IMG/VR virus record: IMGVR_UViG_3300031565_000074 | Span: 1 to 46,427 of that record | Direction: 5' to 3' (one strand) | Length of the DNA stretch: 46,427 bases | Origin: a virus | Shown here: positions 21,352 to 30,339 of the stretch, piece by piece | Layout: each line of letters opens with the position of its first letter | Position numbering within the stretch: the stretch's first letter is position 1 | The notes under the pieces: generated by a model | What the model was told of the DNA's origin: nothing | What the model saw: only the letters and a program-made list of their open reading frames with translations | Database searches by the model: none | Position numbers and translations under genes: made by a program

Positions 21352-21915
21352 TTAGAGCGCGGCCTTCAGCTGCCGGTAAATGCTCATACAATTCTTGCAG
21401 TATTCCTCTGGATCATCGGTAGCGAACTTGTAATCATCGTTGAATAGCCCTGGGAAATATCTCTCGGCGTTCTGGCGGTTGGCGTATGCCTCGGGCCACA
21501 GACTCTTGATATGCGCCCCGTAATACTTTACCGCCAGCGGCTCCCGCGACCAGTCGCAGAACTTCTTGTAGACGCCAAACTTGAACCGCTCCAGCCTGGT
21601 GTCGTAGCTGATCCTGATCATGTCTTCCAGGTGGTAGTTTATCCATCCTGCAAACCACTTCGGATCGGCGGCAGCCCTGCCGGACGTGATGTATTCGGTC
21701 GTCGGAATCCGAATCGGCTCCAGGTCGATCGTGTCCCGGCGCCATTGCGTCCTGGGATATTGCAGGCCCCAGAAGTTGTTAAGCCCGACCATCTTCTCGA
21801 ACCAGCCGCTCTCGTGCGCCGCGTGCGCGTATGGTATCAGCGGGTCCCAGCCGGCGGGAACCAGGATTTCATGCACCGCAGCGATGAACTGATTTTCCTT
21901 TGCCTTGTCAACCAT
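21352..21915 (-). CDS. Endolysin, glucosaminidase (FlgJ/GH73-like)
   Basis: A 187-residue protein with the GH73 motif PYAHAAHESGWFEKMVGLNN and FWGLQYP (residues about 28-53); the Glu of HESGW is the predicted catalytic acid. It hydrolyses glycan strands of peptidoglycan at lysis. There is no signal peptide, so it needs the holin encoded immediately upstream. The ATG overlaps the holin stop (TGATG), with GGGGAGG in front. Confidence 0.85.
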   Translation of the reverse strand: MVDKAKENQFIAAVHEILVPAGWDPLIPYAHAAHESGWFEKMVGLNNFWGLQYPRTQWRRDTIDLEPIRIPTTEYITSGRAAADPKWFAGWINYHLEDMIRISYDTRLERFKFGVYKKFCDWSREPLAVKYYGAHIKSLWPEAYANRQNAERYFPGLFNDDYKFATDDPEEYCKNCMSIYRQLKAAL

Positions 21916-22295
21916 CAGATAGCCCTCCCCTTAACCAGCTTGTCCCACAGCTCCTTGACCTCCACCATCATCACCCGGAGCTTCGGGAAGTTGTTGTTGT
22001 CTTCCTCGGTAACTAGCTTGTGCATGTCTCCTACGTCGCGCTCGATGGCGGCAAGCCTCTTGTCGTGCTTCTCGCCGTTATTCTTGGTGACTTCGATCAG
22101 CTCGTCAAACTTGGTCTCCAGCACTTTCCCGTTTTGCTTGCCGTTGCCATTCAGCTTCTTCTTGAAGAACGTCACCAGACACCAGTCGCGCAGCATACTG
22201 ATCAGCGCCTGCAAAAAGGAGTAGACAAAGATGGCGAATAGCACGCCCATGATCACCATCCAGTATTCAGATATCGCTGCCGCTAGTTTCTCCAC
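21915..22295 (-). CDS. Holin-like membrane protein
   Basis: 126 residues from GTG 22295 with GAGAGG in front. It has one hydrophobic segment (WMVIMGVLFAIFVYSFLQAL, residues about 12-31) and a basic cytoplasmic or periplasmic coiled coil (about 60-125). Its position, coupled to an endolysin without a signal peptide, supports a holin, although a single membrane span with a long tail is uncommon and a tail-associated role is possible. Confidence 0.65.
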   Translation of the reverse strand: MEKLAAAISEYWMVIMGVLFAIFVYSFLQALISMLRDWCLVTFFKKKLNGNGKQNGKVLETKFDELIEVTKNNGEKHDKRLAAIERDVGDMHKLVTEEDNNNFPKLRVMMVEVKELWDKLVKGRAI

Positions 22296-22313
22296 GATGT
22301 CCTCTCTTAGCCC

Positions 22314-23312
22314 CTATCGCTTGACCTTGTAACCGATTACCCTGGCGATATTCACCGTCGTGTTGGCACCGTTTTTCTTCGCCCTCAATACGTTCCCGCT
22401 ATTCGCCGCCTCGCTCGTCCTCAACCAATATGTTCCTTCGAGCACCAGCGTCGCCCCGGTCGGTGTAGCCGTAAGCCCGATGTTCTGTCTGTTTGTTCCT
22501 GATTGCGAGAAGTCCATTGAAATCGTCGTGCCACCGACCACGTCGCTAAACTTGATATATAGGAGTATTTCAACTGTGTTTTGTGGCAACTGAGTAATAG
22601 CGACATCGGAGGCGACGACCCCGACTGCGTCTAGCTTTGCCTGTATATCTATTCCAATATCTGCGATAACATACTCGGTAACAACCTGGCTCTGCACCTG
22701 AGACACGCCGCCTCGAAGCAGTGGGTCAACGTGGATCCAGTTAGTTCCATCCGATTTGAATTTAATCGAATCATACTGGCCATAAAGGAAATAGTCCGTC
22801 GAGCCATCCGTTATCATGACGGCACCCTCGTTCGCGTCTACCTTCATCACCGTATAGATATTGTCTGTATCTGCGGCGGCCGGCAGCGTGATGGTGACAT
22901 CTTTGCGCCAGTCCAGGTTGCCGCCGCCGCCACCTGCGTTGACCGTGCCGTCGAGAGAAAAGGTGTCATCGTTTATTCTCGTGACGGTGTAGTGGATGTT
23001 GCCAATCTCCCCCGCGACTGTAGAGCCAGACACCACTATCGTGTCCCCGGTCACCAGCCCGTGTGCCACATCAGACACCACAGACGGGGTGGCGGCGCTG
23101 AACGCCTTGGTGGTTTCCTTGGTGTTAGCGTTTGTCACCCTTACGAGGCCGGCCTTGTCCGCGGCCAGTATCGTATAATCAACGCTCTTGGCGATCCCCA
23201 GCATCATCTCGCTGATGTTCTGGTACACCCTGGCGAATTCGCTGTTGAGCACCGTCCCGTCATTATCGCTGGTCAAGTCCCAGGTCCTTACTTGAGCTGG
23301 ATTGTAGGTCAT
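22314..23312 (-). CDS. Tail fibre/tail-tip structural protein
   Basis: 332 residues. Residues 75-125 (VVSDVAHGLVTGDTIVVSGS, HYTVTRINDDTFSLDGT) match a small beta domain found repeatedly in phage tail proteins, usually labelled FCCH-like. A glycine run (GGGGG near 128-132) separates it from a beta-rich C-terminal part that looks like a receptor-binding tip. It follows the baseplate genes and precedes lysis, where tail fibres usually lie. TGATG overlap with the upstream stop. Confidence 0.65.
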   Translation of the reverse strand: MTYNPAQVRTWDLTSDNDGTVLNSEFARVYQNISEMMLGIAKSVDYTILAADKAGLVRVTNANTKETTKAFSAATPSVVSDVAHGLVTGDTIVVSGSTVAGEIGNIHYTVTRINDDTFSLDGTVNAGGGGGNLDWRKDVTITLPAAADTDNIYTVMKVDANEGAVMITDGSTDYFLYGQYDSIKFKSDGTNWIHVDPLLRGGVSQVQSQVVTEYVIADIGIDIQAKLDAVGVVASDVAITQLPQNTVEILLYIKFSDVVGGTTISMDFSQSGTNRQNIGLTATPTGATLVLEGTYWLRTSEAANSGNVLRAKKNGANTTVNIARVIGYKVKR

Positions 23313-24235
23313 CAGTCGGTCTCCTTCATTCTGAATATGAATATTGTTTCATCATCCTTCAGCTTTCCCGTGAAAGCGTCCGCCCACATCATCTCGGCCC
23401 CCTTGAATAGCGCGAACTCGTTTATCGTCTTGGTGTCCAGCTCGCTCTGCTCAATCGTTATCTGGTGGTACTTCTCCCCGTTCTGCGTGAAGCTGACCGC
23501 CGGCTTGCGCAGCAACTCGTTGACCAGGGCCACGTCCCCGCCGCCCGGCTCTCCCGCCGCACCGTCGCCTACGGCAATAAAGCTCGGTGTGAAATCCCGG
23601 CTGGTGGGGTTCAGCGCCGTCTCGCCATCCAGCAATACAGTCCCGTCCCAGAGCGAACTATAATCCGTGTAGTCCACTCCCTGCGACTCATCCATGTTGA
23701 AAATGAAACCGATTATCGCCTCGACCCCGGCCGCCCGCACCGCGTTGATGCTGGTGCTGATCGCGAAGTCCCCGGTGGCATCATCAACATTCAGGTCCTG
23801 GAAGAAAGCGAACGCGGCCGACCTGTCCTGGCCGTTAAGCAGAGTGTTGCCGTCCAGCAGCCTGGTCCCGTCCCACCTAAGCCCGCCGTTGTATAGCTCC
23901 TGGATGTTTATGTTGGTAAAGCCCAGCGCCGTGGCAATAGAGTTGATTGAATTGATGTCACCTCGGCTGGCCAGCTGCTGGATCGCCACGCCTAAGAACA
24001 CCCGGTAAGTCTCATCGTCCCGCCCTTGTCTCAACTCATTCAGGTTCTGGCCCAGGTTGTCCAGGTTCTGCCCGGCCATCGCCGCTATAGAGTTGATGGT
24101 CCGCAGGTCGGCAAACACCGCGGCCAGCTCATCAAGCTCGTCGGCGATCGGCTTGAAGACCTTGTACTGCGTCGTGTTAGTATCCCGCGAGAGGATGTTG
24201 TTAGGCAGCTTCTGTATCGCGTCTATTGCCGGCAT
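23312..24235 (-). CDS. Baseplate/tail protein (DUF2612-like)
   Basis: 307 residues. The N-terminal half (LDNLGQNLNELRQGRDDETY, RVFLGVAIQQLASRGDINSI) matches the helical tail-fibre adaptor found after baseplate J in many contractile phages. The C-terminal part is beta-rich (EYHQ-like, then IFIFRMKETD at the end). It probably joins the fibre to the baseplate wedge. ATG 24235 overlaps the baseplate J stop (TAATG). Confidence 0.75.
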   Translation of the reverse strand: MPAIDAIQKLPNNILSRDTNTTQYKVFKPIADELDELAAVFADLRTINSIAAMAGQNLDNLGQNLNELRQGRDDETYRVFLGVAIQQLASRGDINSINSIATALGFTNINIQELYNGGLRWDGTRLLDGNTLLNGQDRSAAFAFFQDLNVDDATGDFAISTSINAVRAAGVEAIIGFIFNMDESQGVDYTDYSSLWDGTVLLDGETALNPTSRDFTPSFIAVGDGAAGEPGGGDVALVNELLRKPAVSFTQNGEKYHQITIEQSELDTKTINEFALFKGAEMMWADAFTGKLKDDETIFIFRMKETD

Positions 24236-25788
24236 TACACCACCGTTATAACTATCTTCGCGTCGTCAGTCCGCGCGCGTTCGTCGTTGTCTATCGCCAC
24301 GATGTCCAGGGCGGGGAAAGCAGCCAGCCCGACCTCGACCACCACCGAGTCGATCCCAAGGATGTCGTCGAAGTTGGCTATGATCTGCCAACTCCTGACG
24401 TCAGCCCCGATCCCCTTCCCGGCGTAAGTCACGCCGTCGGAAGTTCCACCGACTATCTCCGCCACCCGGGCCTTCACGGTGTCCTCATAACTACTATCCC
24501 ACAGGGCGTTGCTGGTGATATTGACGTCAACCCAGATGTCAACCGGCGTGGGCGTATCCCAGTAGAAGGTCCTGGTCTGGCCGGCGTTGTCCACTATCTC
24601 ACCACTCACCGAGCCGAAGCTCTCGATCCCGGCAGGCTTGTAGTTGAGCAGCACCGTCAGGATCTCGGTCGTGTTCCCGCCGTCGATCACCGCGTTGATC
24701 GAATGGGCCGGCAACCCGTCAACTACCGCGCCGGTCGCGTTCTCGAACACCGTCGCCGTGATCACGCTGTCCAACTCGTTCAGCGCGGTCTGTATCGCCA
24801 CGGCCGAGGATCCGCCCGACGTCCCGCGCAGCAGGTACCTCGATCGCAGGCTCGCGTCGGTTTCTATGTCAGCCCCGCCGCTCGCTTCCGCCCGGTTGTT
24901 TACACTGTCCACGCCGGTCAGGGTAGACACCAGCTGCGTGATCGTGTCCGCCGGCACGTTGCCGTCCGGGCCCGTCAGGATAGCCCGGGCCGGTATATCG
25001 GCCCGCCCGTCATCTCCAACCACGGCCGTCAGGATAGCCGTGGTCATGTTTGAAACACTGGCGTCTATGTAAGCCAGGATGTCTCCACCGCCGGACCCAG
25101 CCGTGCCGGCCGCGATCAACACACTCGATGCCGGTCCCGTGGTGGCTGACGTGATCTTGATCCGGCCGTCCTCTATAACTACGGTCTCAGTGCTGCCAGT
25201 TGCTACTTGCAGGGCCGCTTCAATTACCGCCACTATCGCGTCCCAGTCATCGGTCACGGCGATCGCAAAGGCCAGCTGGTTCAAAGCCCCGCCGTCGATC
25301 GTCACGTCAAGATCATAGGTGTTCGCCGCTATCGCCGGCACCGTGATCCCGTTGAAGTCTACCGGGGTAGATGCGATCTCCTGGTATCCGGCCACGGCCG
25401 CGATCGTCGCCGCCGCGGTGGTAATGAACTGCACGCCCGTCGCGGTCTGGGCGATCAGCCCCACCGGCACCGCGGTCCCGGCGGTCCCGAATACCTCAAG
25501 CTCCACCGAGGACTGCACAGCTGGGTTGCGGGCGATCCCCCCGAGGCCGGCCACCAAGTCCAGCGTGACTCCCTCGGCGGTGTAGATGTAATTGTTATAG
25601 AACACGTCCTCGGCCAGCTGCCACAGCTCATCCATTTCATCGGCGGATGTCCCCAGGATATAACTGAGCGCCGCCTGCGGGCCCAGGTCGACGTCGGCGC
25701 CGAATAGCGTCCTGTAGTTAGCTTCCATGCTGGCCACCACCTGGGCACGCGTCTTGCGCTCGAATCCTGCTGCTGTTATTCCACTCAT
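24235..25788 (-). CDS. Baseplate J-like wedge protein with inserted repeat domain
   Basis: 517 residues. The N-terminal helical part (LSYILGTSADEMDELWQLAE) and the TLDLVAGLGGIARNPA ... FGTAGTAVPVG and DGRADIPARAIL ... GPDGNVPADTI motifs identify the P2 J/Mu gp47 baseplate family. Residues about 134-248 are an inserted domain (GYQEIASTPVDFNGITVPAI ... SATTGPASSVLIAAGTAGSG), which recurs in both cement-like proteins of this phage. J anchors fibres to the wedge. Start ATG 25788, ribosome site GGGAGG about 10 bases upstream. Confidence 0.9.
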   Translation of the reverse strand: MSGITAAGFERKTRAQVVASMEANYRTLFGADVDLGPQAALSYILGTSADEMDELWQLAEDVFYNNYIYTAEGVTLDLVAGLGGIARNPAVQSSVELEVFGTAGTAVPVGLIAQTATGVQFITTAAATIAAVAGYQEIASTPVDFNGITVPAIAANTYDLDVTIDGGALNQLAFAIAVTDDWDAIVAVIEAALQVATGSTETVVIEDGRIKITSATTGPASSVLIAAGTAGSGGGDILAYIDASVSNMTTAILTAVVGDDGRADIPARAILTGPDGNVPADTITQLVSTLTGVDSVNNRAEASGGADIETDASLRSRYLLRGTSGGSSAVAIQTALNELDSVITATVFENATGAVVDGLPAHSINAVIDGGNTTEILTVLLNYKPAGIESFGSVSGEIVDNAGQTRTFYWDTPTPVDIWVDVNITSNALWDSSYEDTVKARVAEIVGGTSDGVTYAGKGIGADVRSWQIIANFDDILGIDSVVVEVGLAAFPALDIVAIDNDERARTDDAKIVITVV

Positions 25789-26144
25789 GGGATCGCGGCC
25801 TCCCCTCTGACCAGGCCAACATCGGTGGTGACGGCCCAGCTTACGGTTAACTTCCTTGCCGACCTGTCAAACGAACTCTCGTATTCAGTTATCCCGGTAA
25901 CGGCCGGGTCGCTTATCAGCTCTGCTCTTAGCCTGCGGTCAACCTCCACCAGGTTCGCCGGCTTTGACTCCAGTATGTCCAACCAGTCTATCCCCACTGT
26001 TGGCGCCAGGAACCACTCGCCAAGCCACAACAGCATTCTGTTTTTCAAACGCTGCCGCAAGGCTTCCGCGTCGGTGATCACCGTCAGGGCGTTATCAGCG
26101 AACTCTATCTCATCCCCGACTATTTTCAGCGCTATGATTCCCAT
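25785..26144 (-). CDS. Baseplate wedge protein, gp25/W-like
   Basis: 119 residues. The gp25 pattern is seen in NRMLLWLGEWFLAPTVGIDW, LDILESKP and a C-terminal beta stretch (RKLTVSWAVTTDVG). It forms the inner wedge of contractile baseplates, contacting the sheath and hub. ATG 26144 shares a base with the spike stop (TAATG). A longer frame to 26216 lacks support. Confidence 0.85.
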   Translation of the reverse strand: MGIIALKIVGDEIEFADNALTVITDAEALRQRLKNRMLLWLGEWFLAPTVGIDWLDILESKPANLVEVDRRLRAELISDPAVTGITEYESSFDRSARKLTVSWAVTTDVGLVRGEAAIP

Positions 26145-26740
26145 TATGATCCCACTGTAGGCGCTAGTGTGCTCACGCCAGTTTCGACATGAACGTGCGT
26201 CATGAAGTTGGTCCACACAGCGCCATCGAATACACGCACCCCGCCATTTGACATCTCCACCTTCTTAGTGCCAAATACAGCCGTCGCCTTGTCACTCTCA
26301 AATTTCAGATAAGCATCGCCGTCCTTGTGTCCTATCAGCAGCCCATCCTCGGCGCCGAACTCGGTCGGTGGCGTCCAGCCGTCAGGCGTCACCCCCCCGA
26401 CCACACAGGCGCTCGCCAGATCGAACGTCTTGACGCTCTTAGGCAGCTGCTTCTCGCCCAGGCTATCGTCGATGTCATGCGTGGCAAAGGTCACCCATAC
26501 CAGGTCGCCGGGCTGGTAGTCCGGGCGGATATAAAAGTCCCCCGCTATCAGCATCTGCACCGGGATCTTCGGCAGCGTCGGCCAGTCGATCAGCTCCGAT
26601 CCTGCCTTGTCCTGCAGGAAGGGCTTAACATCGGCCCGCATGGCCTCCTTGTCGAATAGCACGACCTTGGCCACCAGCCCCTGCTGGGCCTGCTTGAGCC
26701 GCGCCAAGATCCATTCCTCTATCACGCTGTTGAAGTTCAT
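26144..26740 (-). CDS. Baseplate spike/puncturing protein (Gp138-like)
   Basis: 198 residues. The N-terminal OB-type part (LVAKVVLFDKEAMRADVKPF, PVQMLIAGDFYIRP, GDLVWVTFA) matches the Gp138 family of membrane-piercing spikes. A triple-stranded beta-helix segment and the tip motif THVHVETGVSTLAP follow; the HxH at the tip usually binds iron. It overlaps hub and wedge genes by a few bases. Confidence 0.85.
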   Translation of the reverse strand: MNFNSVIEEWILARLKQAQQGLVAKVVLFDKEAMRADVKPFLQDKAGSELIDWPTLPKIPVQMLIAGDFYIRPDYQPGDLVWVTFATHDIDDSLGEKQLPKSVKTFDLASACVVGGVTPDGWTPPTEFGAEDGLLIGHKDGDAYLKFESDKATAVFGTKKVEMSNGGVRVFDGAVWTNFMTHVHVETGVSTLAPTVGS

Positions 26741-27576
26741 GCCGCCGCCTTCATCTTGTGGATCTGATAGTTAGAAGCATAGGTCGAGAACACCGTCTGC
26801 GTCTCGAATATCCGGCCGTCGATGCGCTTCTTCCCGTTGCCGTAGATCACGCCCATCGTGCGCCCCAGGCTCACGCCGGGAATATACAACGTGCGGAACT
26901 CGTAGCCGCGCTCATCTTTCAACCCGGTCGCCAGCTTCTCTGGCCGCCTTAGTAGCCCGCTGTCCTCGTTGATCAGCGTCGGCTCCTCAAGTGGCAGGTC
27001 GTTGGGTATCACCGTTAGCAGGCCACCGCGATACCACAATACGCTGCTACTCGCGCTAACCAGGCTCCTTACCGCCTGTATCTCATCGGTGAAAGCGAAC
27101 CGCGGCAGCACCTTATTCTCCCCGACGCTGATCCTGGTGTAATACGGCGTGGCGATCCTGGTCAGAAGTTCCACCACCGACATCGGCACACGGTACTCGC
27201 GCTTCAAGCCTGTTACGTTCAGCTTGGCCGCGTCCTCCATCAATATCACCAGGGCCTTGTCGGCGCCGTGTTCCTCGAGTTTATAGCTGGTCACATATCC
27301 CAGGGCCAGGACCTCGCTGCGCTTCTCTCCCGGCGCCGGCTCATAGCCTGCATGCACCACCATCCAAGGCTTGACCTCGAGCTCCGGGTCTAGCGGATCC
27401 TGGCGGGAGTCACAGGCCCCGATGGTGTCGGGGTTGGGATTCCAAAGCGTGACGCTCGTGACGGCGAACTTGTTGAAAGCCTCATGCCGGTCAACGTCTA
27501 TGTCCAGCCCCTGGTCGGATGAGAATATCCTGCCGTCCAAGAACACCTTGATCTTTCTGTTTAGCAGCCTGGTCAT
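26737..27576 (-). CDS. Baseplate hub protein (gp27/gpD-like)
   Basis: 279 residues. RKIKVFLDGRIFSS ... VTSVTLWNPNP at the N-terminus and VVHAGYEP ... LALGYVTSYKLEEHGADKAL match phage hub proteins that form the base of the spike. The C-terminal half (AVRSLVSASSSVLWYRGGLL, TVIPNDLP) matches the interface module. It sits between the plug and the spike, the usual gene order. Confidence 0.82.
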   Translation of the reverse strand: MTRLLNRKIKVFLDGRIFSSDQGLDIDVDRHEAFNKFAVTSVTLWNPNPDTIGACDSRQDPLDPELEVKPWMVVHAGYEPAPGEKRSEVLALGYVTSYKLEEHGADKALVILMEDAAKLNVTGLKREYRVPMSVVELLTRIATPYYTRISVGENKVLPRFAFTDEIQAVRSLVSASSSVLWYRGGLLTVIPNDLPLEEPTLINEDSGLLRRPEKLATGLKDERGYEFRTLYIPGVSLGRTMGVIYGNGKKRIDGRIFETQTVFSTYASNYQIHKMKAAA

Positions 27577-27890
27577 GCCGCCTCCACATACAGCTTCACC
27601 CGGTCACCCAGGTTGTCGCTGGTCACGTGCTCGCTTGATCCGTCAACCCGGTCCCGCGGCACTATCGCGCTGGTCAATTCCAGCACTATCCCGGCCGAGA
27701 GTATGTTCCCGTCTATCACCAGCCTGGTCGTGTAAAGCAGCGTGCCGTCGGCGTCGCTGATCTCAACCGTGTAGCGATCGAAGTCTTCGTTGTACTTGAC
27801 GTTCCAGATGTAGCGCTTCCCGTCTACCTCGGGCTGTATCTTTATCGGCACCTCCGACGCCGCCAGTGGGATGTAATTATAATCGGTCAT
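27573..27890 (-). CDS. Baseplate plug-like protein (DUF6983-type)
   Basis: 105 residues, all-beta. YIPLAASEVPIKIQPEVDGK, RYIWNVKYNEDFDRYTVEI and LVIDGNILSAGIVLE match small baseplate proteins encoded before hub genes in similar phages. It overlaps neighbours on each side by four bases. I assign the family from memory. Confidence 0.65.
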   Translation of the reverse strand: MTDYNYIPLAASEVPIKIQPEVDGKRYIWNVKYNEDFDRYTVEISDADGTLLYTTRLVIDGNILSAGIVLELTSAIVPRDRVDGSSEHVTSDNLGDRVKLYVEAA

Positions 27891-28405
27891 GGTATGGTTT
27901 CTGTTTCCTGGTCTCGGGTTCCGGCGCCGCCAAGACTCACGGCGTCGGTGTCGGCTATCCTGATCTGCTTCAAGGTCAGATCATATACTCTAGCGTCTGC
28001 CGTCTCCGCTTCCCGGCTGGTAGATAGCGACTCGATCATTACATTCTCAACCGTCTCCTTGCCGTCAAGCGTCAGCACCGCGCCTTTCTCCCACCAGCTT
28101 TCAAGCTGCTCAGCCCTCACGTTAGGATCTGTCTGGAAAAGCCCGCTCAAGCCCAAGCCTATAATCGCTCCTCCAGGGCCGGTTTCCTGTACCAGCATAA
28201 CGCCCAGACGCAGCTCTCGGTTGCCACGCTTTACATGGTCGGTAAGATCTACCCCTTCCTCAACCGCGTGCTCCGCTATCTGCCCGGGCATGGTCTTGCC
28301 CCATGAATTTGTAACATCGAACACTACTTCATTAGTGCCGTCAGTCAGCAGCCACCTGGTTGCGAATCCCTGCAGGGCTTTTGATACCGCGGTCAGCGTG
28401 CCCAT
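27887..28405 (-). CDS. Dit-like baseplate/tail protein
   Basis: 172 residues. VVFDVTNSWGKTMPGQIAEH and AVEEGVDLTDHVKRGNRELRL match the Dit-like domain that caps the tube in contractile tails, where it orients the protein against a metal- or fibre-binding partner. Located just after the tape measure, as usual. It overlaps the tape-measure stop by 13 bases. Confidence 0.75.
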   Translation of the reverse strand: MGTLTAVSKALQGFATRWLLTDGTNEVVFDVTNSWGKTMPGQIAEHAVEEGVDLTDHVKRGNRELRLGVMLVQETGPGGAIIGLGLSGLFQTDPNVRAEQLESWWEKGAVLTLDGKETVENVMIESLSTSREAETADARVYDLTLKQIRIADTDAVSLGGAGTRDQETETIP

Positions 28406-29775
28406 TGCAACCCGGCCTCCATTCTTATCTGTGGTGCCAGATCGTTCAGCGCATCCATGAACGATTGCGCGGCACGCCTGCCACCTGCCGCGTCGTTGGC
28501 ATGCACCACCACCTGGCCAATCTTTACCGAAACACCTCCACCCCCTGGCGTGATCATTCCAGATGCACTAGGCGTAAACAATTCCGGGCCGCGCTCGCCG
28601 ACCAGAAATGATTTGCCTGCATCAACAGGACCACCATCAGCTCGAGGCCCACCAAATAATTGTTCCTGTAAACGAAATTGTGTAGCTTGCGCCCCGAGTA
28701 GTTTACCGGCTGATGGTATCGGAGATATTCTTTCAAGTAGCTGTCCAAACGGCGTTCTTTTGAATTGAGAGTAGGCAGCAAAAACCCTGGTTATTACAGC
28801 CATGAGTCTTAGCGTCCCCTTCAATACGTCAGCTAAATCCTTCATCGTATCTCGGAGTCCTTCAATGTTTTCTTCAACCCTCAGCCAATCCAGTGTAGAT
28901 TTGGCCATCTCAATCATCAGCAGACTTATCTCCTTCAGCGGCTGTAATGCCTCCTTGCCAAGAGTGCGCTTGACTATCTTCTCAAATCCAGTCAGCGTAG
29001 AAAGCACACCGCCGGTAGTTAGCGCCAGACGTTGCATGCCGTCCTCGAAGTCGCCCCCCTGGCCGGTCATCTTCTTGAAGGCCTCATTGAACTTCTCGAA
29101 GGTTATCTCACCCTTGGATCCCATCTCCAGTATCTGCTCGGTGGTGTCCACTCCCATCACTTCAGCCAGGGTTGATAGGATAGGGATCCCTCGCTCTGCC
29201 ACCTGCAGCAGCTCCTCGGTTTGGGCCTTGCCCTTACTGAATACCTTGGCGAAGATGTTTGTCAGGTCTTGGATCGGCACACCCGAGATGGCGGCGATGT
29301 CGCCTATCCTTCTCAGGTCGTCAATGACGCCCTCAACCGGCCGCCGCGCAGCCAACAATGCTTTACCAGCCCTGATGATCGGATCCGGCTCGAACGGAGT
29401 GGCCAGCGAGAAGTCCTGTAAAGATTGCAGCACCTTCCTGCCACGTTCCGCGCTGCCCAGCAACGTCGCGAAGGATATCTCCGTCTGCTCAAAGTCGATT
29501 GCCAGCGTAACCGCTTCTGTTCCCATCTTCCTGAATTGATTAAGCACGAAACCAACACCGGCAATCCCGGCGAATGACCTCCACGCAGAACCCAGGCCCT
29601 GGGTGCTTTTCTTCAGTCTGCTCTGTTCCTCGCGAACGCGCTTAGTCTCGCGGGTGGCCTTCCGCATCGCGTCCTTGGCACGGTCCATCTGCTTGTTGGT
29701 ATCGCGTACCGCCTTGCTGGCTTTATCTCGCACCACCAGGCTGACGAAAAGCTCTCTTATAGACATTGTTGCCAT
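28393..29775 (-). CDS. Tail tape measure protein
   Basis: 460 residues with a long N-terminal coiled coil (about 15-60), a hydrophobic stretch (FAGIAGVGFVLNQF), the TMP-typical region FEQTEISFATLLGSAERGRK ... FSLATPFEPDPIIRAG, and a C-terminal Gly-rich tail ending in an SFMDALNDLAPQI helix. Tape measures set tail length; at 460 residues the tail would be short, near 70 nm by the usual 1.5 angstrom per residue (an inference). The following genes are hub and baseplate components. Confidence 0.85.
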   Translation of the reverse strand: MATMSIRELFVSLVVRDKASKAVRDTNKQMDRAKDAMRKATRETKRVREEQSRLKKSTQGLGSAWRSFAGIAGVGFVLNQFRKMGTEAVTLAIDFEQTEISFATLLGSAERGRKVLQSLQDFSLATPFEPDPIIRAGKALLAARRPVEGVIDDLRRIGDIAAISGVPIQDLTNIFAKVFSKGKAQTEELLQVAERGIPILSTLAEVMGVDTTEQILEMGSKGEITFEKFNEAFKKMTGQGGDFEDGMQRLALTTGGVLSTLTGFEKIVKRTLGKEALQPLKEISLLMIEMAKSTLDWLRVEENIEGLRDTMKDLADVLKGTLRLMAVITRVFAAYSQFKRTPFGQLLERISPIPSAGKLLGAQATQFRLQEQLFGGPRADGGPVDAGKSFLVGERGPELFTPSASGMITPGGGGVSVKIGQVVVHANDAAGGRRAAQSFMDALNDLAPQIRMEAGLQWAR

Positions 29776-29779
29776 GCTA

Positions 29780-29908
29780 CTACTTTCTCCAAGGCCCGTA
29801 GATCACACTCTGCCACCAAGCCTTTTTCATATCCTCGTGCATCTTTATCGCTGCCACCGCCTCCAGCAGTTGTGCCCCTGTTGCCACCTCGGCTTTTTCA
29901 GCCGTCAT
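29780..29908 (-). CDS. Small ORF downstream of the tail chaperone; possible frameshift product
   Basis: 42 residues from ATG 29908 (MTAEKAEVATGAQLLEAVAA ... WWQSVIYGPWRK), with GGAGGGAGCG in front. It overlaps the end of the upstream chaperone by 11 bases in the +1 frame. The same frame is open back to 30055, so a +1 or -2 programmed shift before the stop would produce a longer fusion, as in lambda G/GT and Mu. Independent initiation is equally possible. Confidence 0.5.
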   Translation of the reverse strand: MTAEKAEVATGAQLLEAVAAIKMHEDMKKAWWQSVIYGPWRK

Positions 29909-30308
29909 CGCTCCCTCCAGCACCACCAGCCACGTCATCCAGTTTCTCTCCGCCGCCGCCTTCGCCGCTATCGTCGCCTTCTCCCTTGGCAACAACAAGT
30001 CCTGAACCTTCAAAACCTGACCAGTTCCTTCCGGCCTCCAGCTCGCCCCGGACAAGAAAGCCCAGCAGCAGGGGGATCCAGTCCTGCTGCCCTCCTATCG
30101 GTAATGTGTCCAGGTTTAGCTTGAGACCTTTCTTCGGATGGACTACGTGCTCAAAGCACCAGTCCAGGAAAGCCACTACGTCCGGCTGGTCCCCGCTCAT
30201 GTACTTCTGATAATGAGAAAGCCACGCACGGTTGCCCGGGTGCTGGAGCACATACTCCATCCCGTCCAGCTCGAGTGTGGCTTTCGGCCTGCTCACCTTC
30301 TCGCTCAT
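29898..30308 (-). CDS. Tail assembly chaperone-like protein
   Basis: 136 residues with AGGAGGAGTGACAC before ATG 30308. Residues 1-80 (PKATLELDGMEYVLQHPGNR, LSHYQKYMSGDQPDVVAFLD, WCFEHVV) read like the small chaperones that bind the tape measure. The C-terminal 50 residues are Gly/Asp-rich and disordered. It lies directly before the tape measure gene, where chaperone pairs sit, and overlaps a second small frame (29908). Confidence 0.7.
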   Translation of the reverse strand: MSEKVSRPKATLELDGMEYVLQHPGNRAWLSHYQKYMSGDQPDVVAFLDWCFEHVVHPKKGLKLNLDTLPIGGQQDWIPLLLGFLVRGELEAGRNWSGFEGSGLVVAKGEGDDSGEGGGGEKLDDVAGGAGGSDDG

Positions 30309-30339
30309 GTGTCACTCCTCCTCTTTAGGCTGCTTGACC

